Shown in pieces: positions 1 through 10,903 of a stretch of DNA of 64,000 nucleotides. The DNA lies in contig MNCI01008302.1 of NCBI GenBank assembly GCA_015680685.1, forward strand, positions 849,225 through 913,224, written 5' to 3'. The stretch's first letter is position 1. Each line of letters starts with the position of its first letter. Position numbers and translations under genes: made by a program. A model generated the notes under the pieces. It worked only from the letters and a program-made list of their open reading frames with translations. It was not told the origin of the DNA and did no database searches. The DNA comes from Gnetum montanum (lineage: Eukaryota; Streptophyta; Gnetopsida; Gnetales; Gnetaceae).

Positions 1-189
1 GTTAGTGCAAAATGTGAATCAGGCACCATGTGGCATAATAGTAGATGGGGCTATGTTAAACCCAACTATGCTCTCAAGGGAGTAGTAAGGTGTTACACTC
101 TAGAGTATTGCAACGGATCCCCAAAGATGGCTAAACTATGACTACACTACCAAAACTACATGTGCCAGAGTTTGAATGATTGCAATGTA

Positions 190-1000
190 CCTACAAATAG
201 TACAAAAAATAATGCAACTTGGAGGCTACGCTCCAGGACTATGTCTTCCCCTCTTTTGAGTAGGGTCAAGCATAGGCACAATTTGGGGGGACAAATGGAG
301 GTGTAAAAAATTTACAAATTTTTTATCTTACTTGCCGAAGGAATGTCAGAGTTGAGATGAAGGCTGATGCTGAGATTTGAAGGCTTTTAGAGGCTATCAA
401 AGGCTTTTCTTCAGTGTTACACTAGCTACGCTCTAGAGCATAGCACAACACTTAGTCAAATTTTGCAGAAACCTGATTTCTAGCATTGGTTACACTAGCT
501 ATGCTCTAGAGTGTAGCAAAGCATAGTAGGGATACTTAGAAAAATTTGACAAAATCTATAATTTTCCTTCATGCTAAACTGGCTATGCTTTGGGGCGTAG
601 TAAGAGAGGTAGCCTCAGGAGTTAGAAAATTTGTCGAATGTCTATTCCATGTTGAGCTAGCTTGATAACTTCTTACTTAACACTTAGGCAAAACTAGCCA
701 CTAAAAAGTATGTTATGCTAGCAACACTCTAAAGCGTAGCAGAACATAGCAACCCAGGAGATGGAAAATTTGCCAAACTATTTTTTCCATCCCAAGCAAT
801 CTTGACAACTTCTAGCTTGGAACTTGAGAAAATTAGCCATGGAAGTATGTGCTATGATGGCTACGCTCTAGAGTGTAGTAGGCAGAGTGAGAGAATAGCA
901 AAACACCTAGAAAAAATTTCATGCAACTATTATTGACACTTAGAAACTCTAGCAAAACAGGCCCTGATGCATGCTATGTTGGCTACGCTAGGGAGTGTAG
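190..1000. repeat. Degenerate repeat array built on a CTACGCTCTAGAGCGTAG palindrome, part 1
   Basis: Loosely spaced units of about 70-120 bp recur here. Each contains a near-palindrome of the form gctacgctctagagcgtagc, seen for example at 425-444, 498-517 and 860-878, followed by a phrase like acacttag..aaaatttg. No coding frame explains it. The units resemble the tighter array at 2040-2990. A retrotransposon LTR or U3 origin is possible because a tatttatagg box lies at about 1829, but no LTR ends could be placed. Confidence 0.6.
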
Positions 1001-2039
1001 CACCAACACTTAGAAAAAACTTTTCAAGTTTTGACACTTAGACAAATTTGTAGTTAAAGTGTTGAATCCTAAAATTGGTGGTGTTTCACCGACTACAGGG
1101 TCCAATCTACACCAATAGATTGATAGAAAACTATGATGTAAAGAGCATGCAAGACAACCATAATGGAGTCCAAAAAAGTGGTTTAACCCTCCTTCTAGTG
1201 CCAAAAACTATAGTGACCAAAAACATTGATGGCTAGAACAACGAGGTCTATGGGTGTATAGCCTAATCCCAAATTCACATAAGGGCCTACTAGGGGTAGA
1301 GATAGGATGCCTTGGATAGTCTAGTCGATCTAATAGGGACTTACCGAATGCAATAGGGATATAGCATGATTAGTTGCGATGCTGATGTGAGATGGTGCTA
1401 AGGGTGCAAGCAATGTTTGTGGTGTTCATGGTGTTTTATGATGTTAGTGGGATTAAGCATAGTTAAGAGGTGCCTGAGGGGATGAGCGTCGTCAAGAGTT
1501 TCAGTGAAGTTGGCAATGTCGATGCGTGAAAGCCACTACCTAAGTGTAGTTTCAAGTGTGGCTTAACACCAAAAAGGGTTAGAAGGTACATGGTGTACAA
1601 TAGGCGTAATGGATAGCGTAGTCATAGTCTCTAACATATCTGCATCTAACAGGTTGGCCACCATAGTGTACGATTGGCTGTAATGTTCTATTGGGCTATG
1701 GGGATCTATGGTGGCCTACAACTTTGCCTCTTCTTGGTTCACCAAAATGCCTTTGATTTTCTCCCAAGTGCTCCTTAGATTTTCCAACCCTTCAATTTTC
1801 CAACCCTGAACACTTTGAGGGAACGAGTATTTATAGGTCTAAGGTTAGCAGAAAATGTGAGATGGTTGTCATATGGTAGAGGGAATGGTTGGGACTACTA
1901 ATGGGACTAGTGATTTTGTGCTTTTCTATGCTCTGCTAGACTCTGCAAGACTATGAGACTATGACTATGCTACCAACCACATGTGTGTGCTGAGAAAACC
2001 ACAAGGTACCTGAAAAACGAAAGCCAAAGACTACACTCC
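1001..2039. other. Non-coding spacer between two related arrays
   Basis: No credible coding frame is visible. It includes a phrase ggtggtgtttca near 1078 that recurs near 3021, just after the second array, and a TATA-like tatttatagg near 1829. These hints fit a decayed LTR but do not prove one. Confidence 0.3.
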
Positions 2040-2995
2040 ACAGGACTATGCTCTCCATGCTCTCATGTAGGGTAGAGTGTAGTTACAATTTTGGGGAAAA
2101 AGGAGACATAAAAAGGAGTATTTTGCCAACTACGCTCACTAAAGGTGAGTTAACTACATTTTGGAGTTGAGCTGAGCATCGTTGCCATGCTATGGAGGCC
2201 ATCAAAGATTGTTCTAACTAACTACACTCTCCATGGGAGGCTGACTATGATACCAACTAAGGGTGAGCATAGTCCTAGGACTTAGAAAAAATTTGCAAAA
2301 ACGTGCTTCTTGTTAACTATGTTCTCTATGAGAGGCTGACTATGCTCTCATCTAGGATGAGCGTAGTCTCAACACTTCAAAAATTTACATAACTAAACTT
2401 CATGCTGACTACACTATGCTTTCATCTAGGAGAGAGTGTAGTGTCAACACTTAGAAGATTTGCAAAACTGGCTTTCATGCTAACTATGCTCTCTACGAGA
2501 GGTTGACTATGCTCTCCATGAGAAGCTAACTATGCTCCCATCTAGGGAAGAGTGTAGTGTTAACACTTATAAAAAATTATAAAAAGTGGCCTTTGTGCTA
2601 ACTACGCTCTCCATGAGAGGCTAACTACACTCCCATATGGGGGAGAGCGTAGTGTCAACACTTAGCCAAAATTGCAAAAAGTGGCCTTCATGTTGACTAC
2701 GCTTTCCACAAGAGGCTGACTACACTCCCATTTAGGGGAGAGTGTAGTGTCAACACCTAACCAAAACTTGAAAAAAAAAAAGGCCTTTGTGCTAACTACA
2801 CTCTCCAAAAGAGGCTGACTATGCTCTCCACTGGAGGTTGGCTATGCTCTCAATTGGGGGAGAGCATAGTCTCAACACTTAAAAAAAAATTGCAAAAACT
2901 AGCCTTTGTTTTGACTACACTCTCTACAAGAGGCTGACTATGCTCTTAACTAGGGTTGACCATAGTCTCAACACTTAGCCAAAATTTGCAACTAG
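2040..2995. repeat. Tandem array of about 95-bp units with internal hairpins
   Basis: About eight to nine diverged units follow one another. A typical unit reads (t)gactacgctctccatgagagg, then ctacactcccatctagggg and gagagtgtagtgtcaacactta, then a short A-rich stretch and a gcctt(c/t)(a/g)tgc end. Within each unit ctacactc...gagtgtag can fold into a hairpin. Unit length varies from about 75 to 118 bp because the ctctccatgagaggctgactatg segment is sometimes doubled. No protein is encoded. Confidence 0.75.
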
Positions 2996-4680
2996 GATGC
3001 CATAGTCTAGATTTGGTGGTGTTTCATATAGGTTTACTTTAGTTATTTATATTCTTTCTACAAGTTATTATATGTTGGAAGGTGCTTCTTATTGCATACT
3101 TTCTTACATCCAACACTTATGCATATATTCTTATTATCTTTATCTTTAACACATTGTGCACATAGATAGTAATTTACAATTTTATTTATTATCAATTTCT
3201 CTTTAGTATAGTCAATTACATTGAGCGCATAGAGGCTACTCTGTTTTGGGCATATTGTGTTTGGATCTCCTTTTTTTTTGGAATTTCTTTTATATTAAGG
3301 AGCCCATACTTTAGACATATATTATTTTATATTAAATGCACTAATTTCTAAATGATTTATATAAATTTATTAAACATATTTAACAACCTCTTCCCCCTTC
3401 TTTTCAAGTTCACTTTTACCCTGAAAGTAGATTTTCTTTCTACTTTTTGCAAATGAAAAACAAGGAGGAGATAGGCTAACTTACTTAAGGGAGTCATGAC
3501 ATTAGGAAAAGCCTATGAATTTGTATGTGCCTATTTGAAAGAATTTTTTTGGATTCCCACCTTGCTAAATTTGGTGTTTGTTTATCTTCAAAAAGGAGGA
3601 GATTATTGAGTACTAGGTTTTTAAGATGACCATTTCAGCCTTATAGGATAAGAAATTACAATTTTCAACTCCTCCAAACAAATTTTAAAGCTCAAATTCA
3701 CTAATCAATATTACCCATGACAAGTATTTCATAACTTAAGAGACCTCCAATAGGTTTCTCCCAAGGCATGAGGTTCCCCCTTACTATTTATGCTAAAAAT
3801 GTAATTTTTCTAGCTATGGTCACTTCCTAATTAAAATTTTTTTCATGAATAGGAATTTCTTGCTTATCATAGATTGTCCCCTCAATGAGAATTGAAAAAT
3901 TAGCTCTAGGATTATCACCCAATATGGATCATCCCCTCTAGGCTTGCCCAACACTTGAATGAGTCATCCTCTCTTCAATGGATCACCCTATATAAGAATC
4001 TTTATTGTAGATCAACTCTCACACAAGTCACCCTTAGCTTTTGGTTAATCCCTAGTTGCTCTAGTTTGAAAAAATATATATTCGTTAAGGCATTTGAATC
4101 AAAAAATTCACCCATTTTCATTTATCTATAAAGTAAAAGCATTTCCCAAGCCATATCATGACGATTTTAGGCATTGGAATGAATAAAAAGAAGAATCATT
4201 TGATTGAGTTTCAAATCTTGGTTAATAATAAGAAGCAAGTCCAAATTGATTGTCAAATTATTCATTTATTGAATGTTTTACTAAGTGCCAAAATTTTCCT
4301 TGATCTTATGCACAATGCTCTACCTATTCATTACTATACTTAAATGCCATATGGTCTTTTTGAGATCCTTGCATGCATCAATTTTTTCTTTCTTAGTTAT
4401 TTTTCTTGCTAGTTTGAGGATTTTGACTTGAAATTCTCTTTGGAGTAGAGGGAAGCTAGAAACCCTTAACACTAGTGTTGTACTTTAAGAATTTTGAAGA
4501 GATAAAGAAACCTAATGGAAGTAAAGACTTGAATAACCCCTATGGAGTAGATGAGGCCCAAGGTGAACCATTATAAATTTGGTGCAATCTTTCTTGTTTT
4601 GATTAGATTATATCTTCATTAACTTTGATTTAATTAATTCTTATGTTAGAGCTTATGATGAAACATGATTAATTATTTTA
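2996..4680. other. AT-rich non-coding DNA, probable decayed retroelement
   Basis: No convincing gene is present. Two purine-rich stretches, near 3462 (aaggaggagatagg) and 3592 (aaaaaggaggagatta), resemble copia polypurine tracts. Only a 61-codon open frame occurs (4158-4343), and it has no recognisable motif. Confidence 0.3.
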
Positions 4681-4689
4681 AGATACCTT

Positions 4690-4800
4690 CTCTATTGCTC
4701 CCCTCCCACCTCCCACCATACCCACCCCACCACCACCCCCAGCCCCACCCATGCTTGCCCACCACCCTTCCCACCCCCACCTCCCTTCCCTATCTAGATT
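4690..4800. repeat. C-rich low-complexity tract
   Basis: About 110 bases consist almost entirely of C, A and T in runs such as ccccaccaccacccccag. The opposite strand is therefore G-rich and purine-rich. It stands out sharply from the AT-rich flanks. No coding role is apparent. Confidence 0.7.
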
Positions 4801-5329
4801 ATCCATTTCAATCCACAATTTGAACATCCACTATCTACTATCTAAGATTTCTATTTAATTTTGTTAATGAAATTAAAAGCTTTGTGATTACCTTAATTTC
4901 CTTCTTAAATAAATATCAATGCCTCTTCTTATTTGTTGTCTTATATTTGAGGTGTATCAAAGCCAGCTTTTTCCTAAAAAAATTTTATTGTATATCCTTT
5001 TCTTTTGAAAAATCTTTAGTATGGGATGGTGAAGTTGTTTGATTATTAATTATTTTGATTTTGATTGTTCCATATTCTGCTTTGGAAGGCTTTGCCTCTT
5101 ACGTTTTTATTTCTAGTCTACGATGTCTCTTAATTTTTTAGAAAATTTTAATCATTAAAATTTGATCTATTTGTTCGTCCTCTTCCTCTATTAAATCCTT
5201 CTCTTCCCCTACTAGTTTTGGTTCTTTATAATTGTTATCAATCCTAAATCTTTTCAATGTTCTAATTTGAGAAACAAGATCATCCATTATGAATTTCTTA
5301 AAGTTGACATGTTTTGGTATCTTAAATCA

Positions 5330-5610
5330 TTGTACAGTGTTGCAACCACTTATTAAAGCTTCTAATGTTGAGGTAATCTATATCTAAACTCATCAATGTG
5401 CTTCAAATATTCATACATTCTCTCAAATAAGTATTCAATATCTTCTTTTTCCTTGGTTTTAAGTTTGTCAAATTGTACCTTGTACATTAATTCTTTGGTG
5501 TGTTGGTTTTTAGCATTGCCATGATAGTTTAGATGAAGCCTATCTCATATTTCTTTAGAGGTCTTTAAAGCACATAATATTCTTGCTATAGTTTCTGAAA
5601 TAATGAAAAT
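5330..5610 (-). pseudogene. Ty1/copia-like gag (UBN2-type) remnant
   Basis: The minus strand translates to phrases typical of the copia gag polyprotein: LKTSKEI followed by a stop where Trp is usual, then DRLHLNY, LMYKVQFDKLKTKEKEDIEY and FERMYEYLKHIDEF. Stops interrupt the frame and no full-length product is possible. It lies just outside the left end of element A. A matching tRNA-Met-type primer site lies just outside A's right end, so this is one copia element split by A. Confidence 0.55.
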
Positions 5611-5750
5611 AATTATTATTTTTATCAATATTCCTTTTTCCTTTTTCTTTTCATATTATAGAATTTTAGCCATGGATGGATTATTTTCTTCTTCATCTAT
5701 TTTGGATGTGATAAGATTCGAATGGTTGATTATTTTTTGAATAGCTTTTC

Positions 5751-5755
5751 ATACA
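5751..5755. repeat. Target-site duplication of element A, left copy
   Basis: The five bases ataca directly precede the LTR and recur at 15379-15383 directly after the other LTR. This is a 5-bp duplication as expected for Ty3/gypsy integrases. Confidence 0.85.
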
Positions 5756-6350
5756 TGATGAGTGGTGAGGTACCCCTACACTCAACCATACGAATATGAG
5801 CATAACACACGCGATCTGGTTGAACTCCGCAGACTAAGTGCCTACACGCCTCATGGAACACTTAAGGTTAATTATTCCTTATCTTCCCAGACTTACTTGT
5901 ATTTGTCACGGTGTATGGTTAAGTAAGTCTGAGGTATATGATTTTTATNNNNNNNNNNNNNNNNNNNNNNNNNNNNNNNNNNNNNNNNNNNNNNNNNNNN
6001 NNNNNNNNNNNNNNNNNNNNNNNNNNNNNNNNNNNNNNAAATAAAATCCTAATTAGCCTATTCCATGCACTGCAAGGTTTATCCAAGAAGCTCGTCTTTA
6101 TTGCTGTACACAAACTTGTGTTCAAGTACAATGTTTGCTCAAATAAAGATCCGTTCACTTTAGGACTCCTACTGCGAGCACATGGAAAATATTCTATCTC
6201 TGGAGTGATCAATCTACCATAGTTTCCCTACTGTCTAGCCTAAGATGAGAAACAAGGGAGAGCTGCCTCTTATTTATAGATATGATGGTGCACCGTGATA
6301 TCACGAGGGATGACCTGATATCGCGGCCCATGCGATATCGCATCCCATCA
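5756..6350 (-). repeat. 3' LTR of element A (with assembly gap)
   Basis: It matches 14580-15378. A TATA box (minus-strand TATAAATA) is at 6271-6278 and a perfect palindrome tgcgatatcgca at 6331-6342 lies in U3. The run of N at 5949-6038 is 90 long, but the other LTR has about 297 bases there, so the gap size is nominal. Confidence 0.9.
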
Positions 6351-6366
6351 TACCCCCATGACTAAA
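6351..6366 (-). promoter_or_regulatory. Polypurine tract of element A
   Basis: On the minus strand tagtcatgggggta runs directly into the LTR start TGATGGGATG. It would prime plus-strand DNA synthesis. The same motif abuts the 3' LTRs of elements B, C and F. Confidence 0.8.
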
Positions 6367-6887
6367 TGAAAACTTGTCCTTGAGTTCCTTACAATAATAT
6401 CAAGAAGGTACGGGATTATTGACTCAAATGGAACTAATGGGATGACATGTGAACGAATCATCATTACAAGACACAACAAAACTGGTGTTCATGACAACAA
6501 GAGTGAACAGCTTATTACATTGACATTAGACCTCAATTGGCAGCTGAGAAAGAGAGAGAGAAAGAAGTTTTGCTGCTACCAACACCACGATTACGCCTTT
6601 CATTGTCCATCCGTAACCACACCATCAATCTTTCTCCTTGCATAGTTGCTTTAGCACCGCTCCACTTGTTCCTTCCAGATCCAGTCCATTGTTGCATGAT
6701 CCCCATCTGCACACACAACACAGTCTTGTATTAGCATGGGGAGATGAATTATCATGTAATTGATACCTTGCTTCGGTGTAAGTCCATTGGCTAGGTTGTG
6801 GTATGGCTGATTGTGGATCTGGAGATATATTAATGATGACTACCGAAGGTGTAGGGGCTAGGAGAAAATCAAAAAAATTGGGCCCCG

Positions 6888-6900
6888 TACCCCCATGACT
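6888..6900 (-). promoter_or_regulatory. Internal PPT-like motif of element A
   Basis: The minus strand reads agtcatgggggta, identical to the terminal polypurine tract but about 540 bp inside the element. The equivalent site in B is 38612-38624. It could be a secondary primer or a trace of an older LTR junction. Confidence 0.45.
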
Positions 6901-7058
6901 AATCACGAACCTTCGGTAGCAAGAGAATGGAAAAGGAAAAGGAACAAGAAAGAGGAAGAAAAAGAGACCACTAGGACATCGATGAAATGGAAATGAACAA
7001 CAAAAATGGATTGCAAAATCGTTAAGGGAAAGAATTTAATTGGTGCACCAAATAGGAA

Positions 7059-7107
7059 TGTCAGTGGGTCCTCCCCAAAGCAGGCTCATGCCCTTAATGC
7101 CCTGACA
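7059..7107 (-). ncRNA. Conserved retroelement hairpin, copy in A
   Basis: Arms TGTCAG (7059-7064) and CTGACA (7102-7107) enclose a 37-base loop. The loop aligns with loops in B (38795-38843), C (52333-52384) and F (63923-63979). The stems differ between families but remain paired. This points to a structured RNA rather than a coding constraint. Function is unknown; packaging, dimerisation or reverse-transcription control are possible. Confidence 0.55.
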
Positions 7108-8223
7108 AACCCACATTCGAAGAGTCCGTAGGCCCTGGGAATGTCTGTTGGAACAAGAGTTAAATTCTTAACCGCAAGAATTTACCAAAAAGAAAATAAT
7201 GCATCTACCAAAATATACACTAATGATACAACCAACAATGAGGTTAATAATGAAGAGAAGGATGGAGAGAATAGAATGGAATGGAATCCCAAGAACAAGG
7301 TGGTGTACAGCCCCTTGTGTGTTTCATGATTAATGTGACTTGGCAAATCTCACTCCAACTCCGGCCTCAAACCAACCACATCCAGTGACTTTGCATCAAT
7401 GCATTCGGCCAATCCTTCCTCTTGAATAACAAGAATGCATTCACCCAAGAGCCACCACTATCCCGACAAAACAAATGAGGAGAAAATGGGAAGTGAGAAG
7501 GGCCTTAGTTAGAGGGAACATTTTTAGTTCCATAACCAATGCGTGTAGCCCAAATAATTATTTCATCTAAGGGGTGTGCTTTCAATTATCACTTTCTCTC
7601 TTCTCCTTCTTCTTCTTCTTCTTTTTTTTTTGTGTTTTGTGTTTTTATGCATGAGAACCACACTATGCAAAGACTTCTTATTTTTATTTTCTCAACTTCC
7701 GATAATTGGGTAACGTCGAAAAAGCAAGAAAACTCAAGAAGAAAACATCCAAACACCCAAGAGAATGGCCAACACTAATACATCAAGTTCCCTTGAAGTC
7801 ACACCCTTTGCAATCCTTGAGTCCTTCCTTAGTTTGAGAAATGCCCAGTCACTAATTCGTTAAAGTTCTTATTAGAAAGGGACTATACATTTCCAAGGCA
7901 AGAGAGACCATGGACTTTGTGGATGAATAGATGAAGTAAACTCATTGCCTGTCCTATCAAAAGAAACATACCTTAGTATCAACATCATAACTTAAAGGTA
8001 AAAACCAAACATTAGCAATCAATTAGAAAACATTTCATACCATCGTGAAGAACACTTATTGGGTGACAAACTTACAGGATGGATAAAACAAACACACACA
8101 AAATGGAAAAGTATAACAATGTTGTAAAACAAAAACAAGAAAAGTTAAAGAAATTTGTAAAACAAAAATGTATAAAACAAAACTTGTAAAAAAAATCAAA
8201 AAGAATGATGGCCTCCAATGATC

Positions 8224-9496
8224 AGCATAGGTGGCCATCTTCCCCATGACTGAATTGCATGGGAAAGATCTGAAATAGAGAGCAAGGTTTCTTGCTAGTA
8301 GAGGTGTAATTTGTACTAGTTGTTTTTGGTTTACGGAAAGGCTTTGTTTGTTGTACATTAACCAATAACCTTTTCTCCAAGTTGTTAGGCTTGTATATCA
8401 TCATGGCTTCAGAGGGGAAGGTTGTATGAATAATGTAGGGTCCTTCCAACAATGTTTGAAATTTTGTACGCTATGGTACATGCATGGGATTCCAGTAAAG
8501 GACCTTGTCTCCTAGTTGGTACCTAAACCTTTGAATTCTTAATTCATGACGTTGTTTACTATGTGCCTTGTGCAACTCATTTAACAATAGTGCAACCAAT
8601 CTATTCTCATCTAGCACGTTCAAAGTTTCCAACCGTTGTTTTTGTGCTAGGTCGAGGTCTAGGTGAAGGTCACAAGCCATGGATAGTGTACGGAGCTCAT
8701 TCTGTATAGGGAGCTTTGGTAGTTTCCCATACACTAACTCATAGGGAGAATAGCATGTAGGGAGCTTCCAAGTGGAGCGGTATGCCCAGAGAGTGTCGTT
8801 CAGTTTCGTGCTCCAGTCTCACCTAAATTTGCTAATTGTTCTCATTAATATTCTTGTAATCTCCCGGTTAGTAACCTCGGCTTGGCCATTAGCTTGGGGG
8901 TGGTAAGGTGTGGTTAATTTATGCTAAACCCCTAAGCGTTGCATCAATTTGCGAAAGGTTTCACCCATAAAATGTGTTCCATTATCAGAGATGAGTGCAC
9001 GCGGCACACAAAACCTGTTTATGATTTGTTGTTGTACAAATCATATAGCCGTAGATGATGTGCAGTCTGTTACTGCGGCTGCTTCAACCCATTTGGTTAA
9101 ATAATCAATAGCAACAATGATATATGTTTTTCCATTGGACATCGGTGTAATGGACCCCATAAAATCTATTCCCTAGATATCGAAGGGTTCCAAAGGTTGA
9201 ATCCATTATTGCGAACCCTCCATTCTAGCAGTCATTCCACCATCATGTTGGTAGTGTTCACAGGATTGGGAAAAATGATGGGCATCCCGAAATAGTGTTG
9301 GCCAATAATATCCTACAAGTAGGACCTTGGTAGTCGTTCGTCTCCCAGCATAGTGACCCCCACAGGGGCCCTCATGAGCATCCTAGAGAACTTTTAATTG
9401 ATCCTTATTGGGCACACACCATCGAACCAAGCCATCAGAATAGACTTTATAGAGTTATCCCTTGATTTCCATGAAGTACTTGGTTTTGTGAAGAAA
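8224..9496 (-). pseudogene. Integrase and pol C-terminus of element A
   Basis: The zinc-binding region reads DAHEGPCGGHY, then CEHYQHDGGMTA. The catalytic core shows GIDFMG (first Asp), ISDNGTHF (second Asp) and NGQAEVTNRE (Glu), the DD35E set of retroviral-type integrases. It continues through DTLWAYRSTWKLP and PYELVYGKLPKLP to the C-terminal piece GDKVLYWNP and ends at GEDGHLC. At least six in-frame stops, mostly TAG where Trp or Gln is usual, make it inactive. Open pieces remain at 8471-8734 and 8222-8452. Confidence 0.88.
8236..8253 (-). promoter_or_regulatory. PPT-like motif at the end of pol, element A
   Basis: The minus strand reads tcagtcatggggaagatgg, close to the terminal polypurine tract. 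Counterparts at the same place are 40011-40031 in B and 51057-51075 in C. It overlaps the last codons of pol (HGEDGHLC), so coding constraint may explain part of the match. Confidence 0.4.
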
Positions 9497-10054
9497 CTAT
9501 TGTTTCTTCCTAAAGTCCAACCCTTGTGGTGTTTGTTGGGAAATGAGATAAGTAAGAATGCTACTATACCAATTTATTTCTGTGGGTTGATTATTCAGTA
9601 CACCAGCAAAGAGGGTTTCATCAGGAAAATGATCAGATACGGCATATTCATCCTCTTTGCTATCCCAGCGCAACCGAGATAAGTGATCTGCGACTACATT
9701 CTCGGTGCCTTTGCAATCTACTATTGTTAAATCGAACTCTTGAAGAATTACCAACCAACATAGGATACGTGGGCTAACCATTGGCTTGTTCATAAGGAAC
9801 CTAATTGCACTATGATCCGTATGGATGTATACTTTGTAGCCTAATACATAGTGCCTAAATTTGTCCAGTGCAAACACTACAGCCATTAATTCCTTTTCCA
9901 TAGTCGTGTAGTTGAGTTGTGCACCGGTGATACTCTTATTGGCACAGTGGATGTAATAAGGTTGTTTTTGCTCATCTAATTGTGTCAGTACAGCTCCTAA
10001 GGCATAATTAGATGTGTTGGTCATGATATGGAACGTCCTAGACCAGTCAGGGAC
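9497..10054 (-). pseudogene. RNase H domain of element A
   Basis: An open stretch of 175 codons (9497-10024) reads TNTSNYALGAVLTQ, AQLNYTTMEKELMAVVFALD, YTDH-type IHTDHSAIRFLMNK, then LQEFDLTIVDCKGTENVVAD and HLSRL. This is the reverse transcriptase-linked RNase H of Ty3/gypsy elements. It continues from the RT frame and leads into integrase. The frame is open but isolated by stops on both sides. The opposite-strand frames here are shadows. Confidence 0.9.
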
Positions 10055-10903
10055 TTATAGAATGGGAGTTTCCACAAGCCTCTGTTTGAGAGTTTGGAAT
10101 GCTCGTTCACATTTCCTGGTCCATTCGAATGGTGCATATTTTTTCGTTAATTCCACCAACGGCTTGGCAATTTTGGAGAAGTTCTCGATCAATCTCCTGT
10201 AGTAGCCAGTGTGTCCAAGGAATGACCGAATGTCTTTGACAATTTCTGGTTGCCAGGTAATTCCTTGGATGACTTTAATTTTTTCTGAATCCACTTCTAT
10301 TTCTGATTGTGAAATTTTATGCCCCAGCACTACGCCCTCTTGAACCATCAAATTACTTTTCTGCTAGTTGAGCTTTAGGTTGGTTTCAACACATCATTTC
10401 AATACTTTCTCTAACCAGTTGAGGGCTTGATCAAAGCTCGTCCCATAAGTGGAGAATTCGTCCATAAAGACTTCTACTCTGTTACCTATTTGCTGTTGAA
10501 ATATGCTTAGAAATAATCGTTGGAATGTTGTAGGGGCATTGCACAAGCCAAAAGGCATTTGTTTGTATGCAAGTGTTCCCCAAGGACTGGTGAACGTTGT
10601 TTTGGCTTGGTCTTCTGGTGCTATTCGTATTTGGTTGTACCCACTATACCCATCCAAAAAATTGTAGTAGTGATGCCCTGCTATAGTGTCTAAGACTTGG
10701 TCAAAAAATGGCAATGGGAAGTGATCTTTGAATGTTTCCATCTTTATTAGCCTAAAGCCTATACATACCCTCCATTTGCCTCCTTTTTTTGGTATGATTA
10801 CAAGAGGACTAACCCATTCGCTATCAACAATGGGGTAGATGAACCCAGCCTTGAGAAGTTGCTCTATCTCCTCTTTCACTATTTTTTTTAACTTCGGGTT
10901 CAA
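10055..10903 (-). pseudogene. Reverse transcriptase of element A
   Basis: Two open pieces (10394-10903 and 10055-10351) carry the RT fingers and palm: EEIEQLLKAGFIYPI, SEWVSPLVIIPKKGGKWRVC, FLDGYSGYNQI, FTSPWGTLAYKQMPFGLCNA and FQRL. The polymerase box reads FMDE (10457-10468) instead of the usual Y/F-x-D-D, so the second catalytic Asp is Glu. Two stops separate the pieces. The thumb continues with VLGHKIS, FLGHTGYYRR and FQTLKQRL. Ty3/gypsy assignment is firm. Confidence 0.93.

Larger units (their letters stand above)
6367..8223 (-). other. Post-pol region of element A
   Basis: This region lies between the end of pol and the 3' LTR and is collinear with 38038-40010 in element B. It has no long open frame. 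It does contain a second PPT-like motif (6888-6900), a conserved hairpin (7059-7107) and a minus-strand frame around 7141-7450. That frame matches an open one in B: both read SHINHETHKGLYTTLF and end LVYILVDALFSFW. Athila elements often carry extra ORFs here; whether this was one is unproven. Confidence 0.6.

Noticed and set aside
1-3000. The palindrome arrays as a CRISPR array
   Set aside because: Units are diverged with no constant repeat and unique spacers, no cas genes occur, and the window is plant-like.
3592-3610. aaaaaggaggagatta as a copia polypurine tract
   Set aside because: No LTR start or matching repeat follows it, so it may be chance purine-rich sequence.
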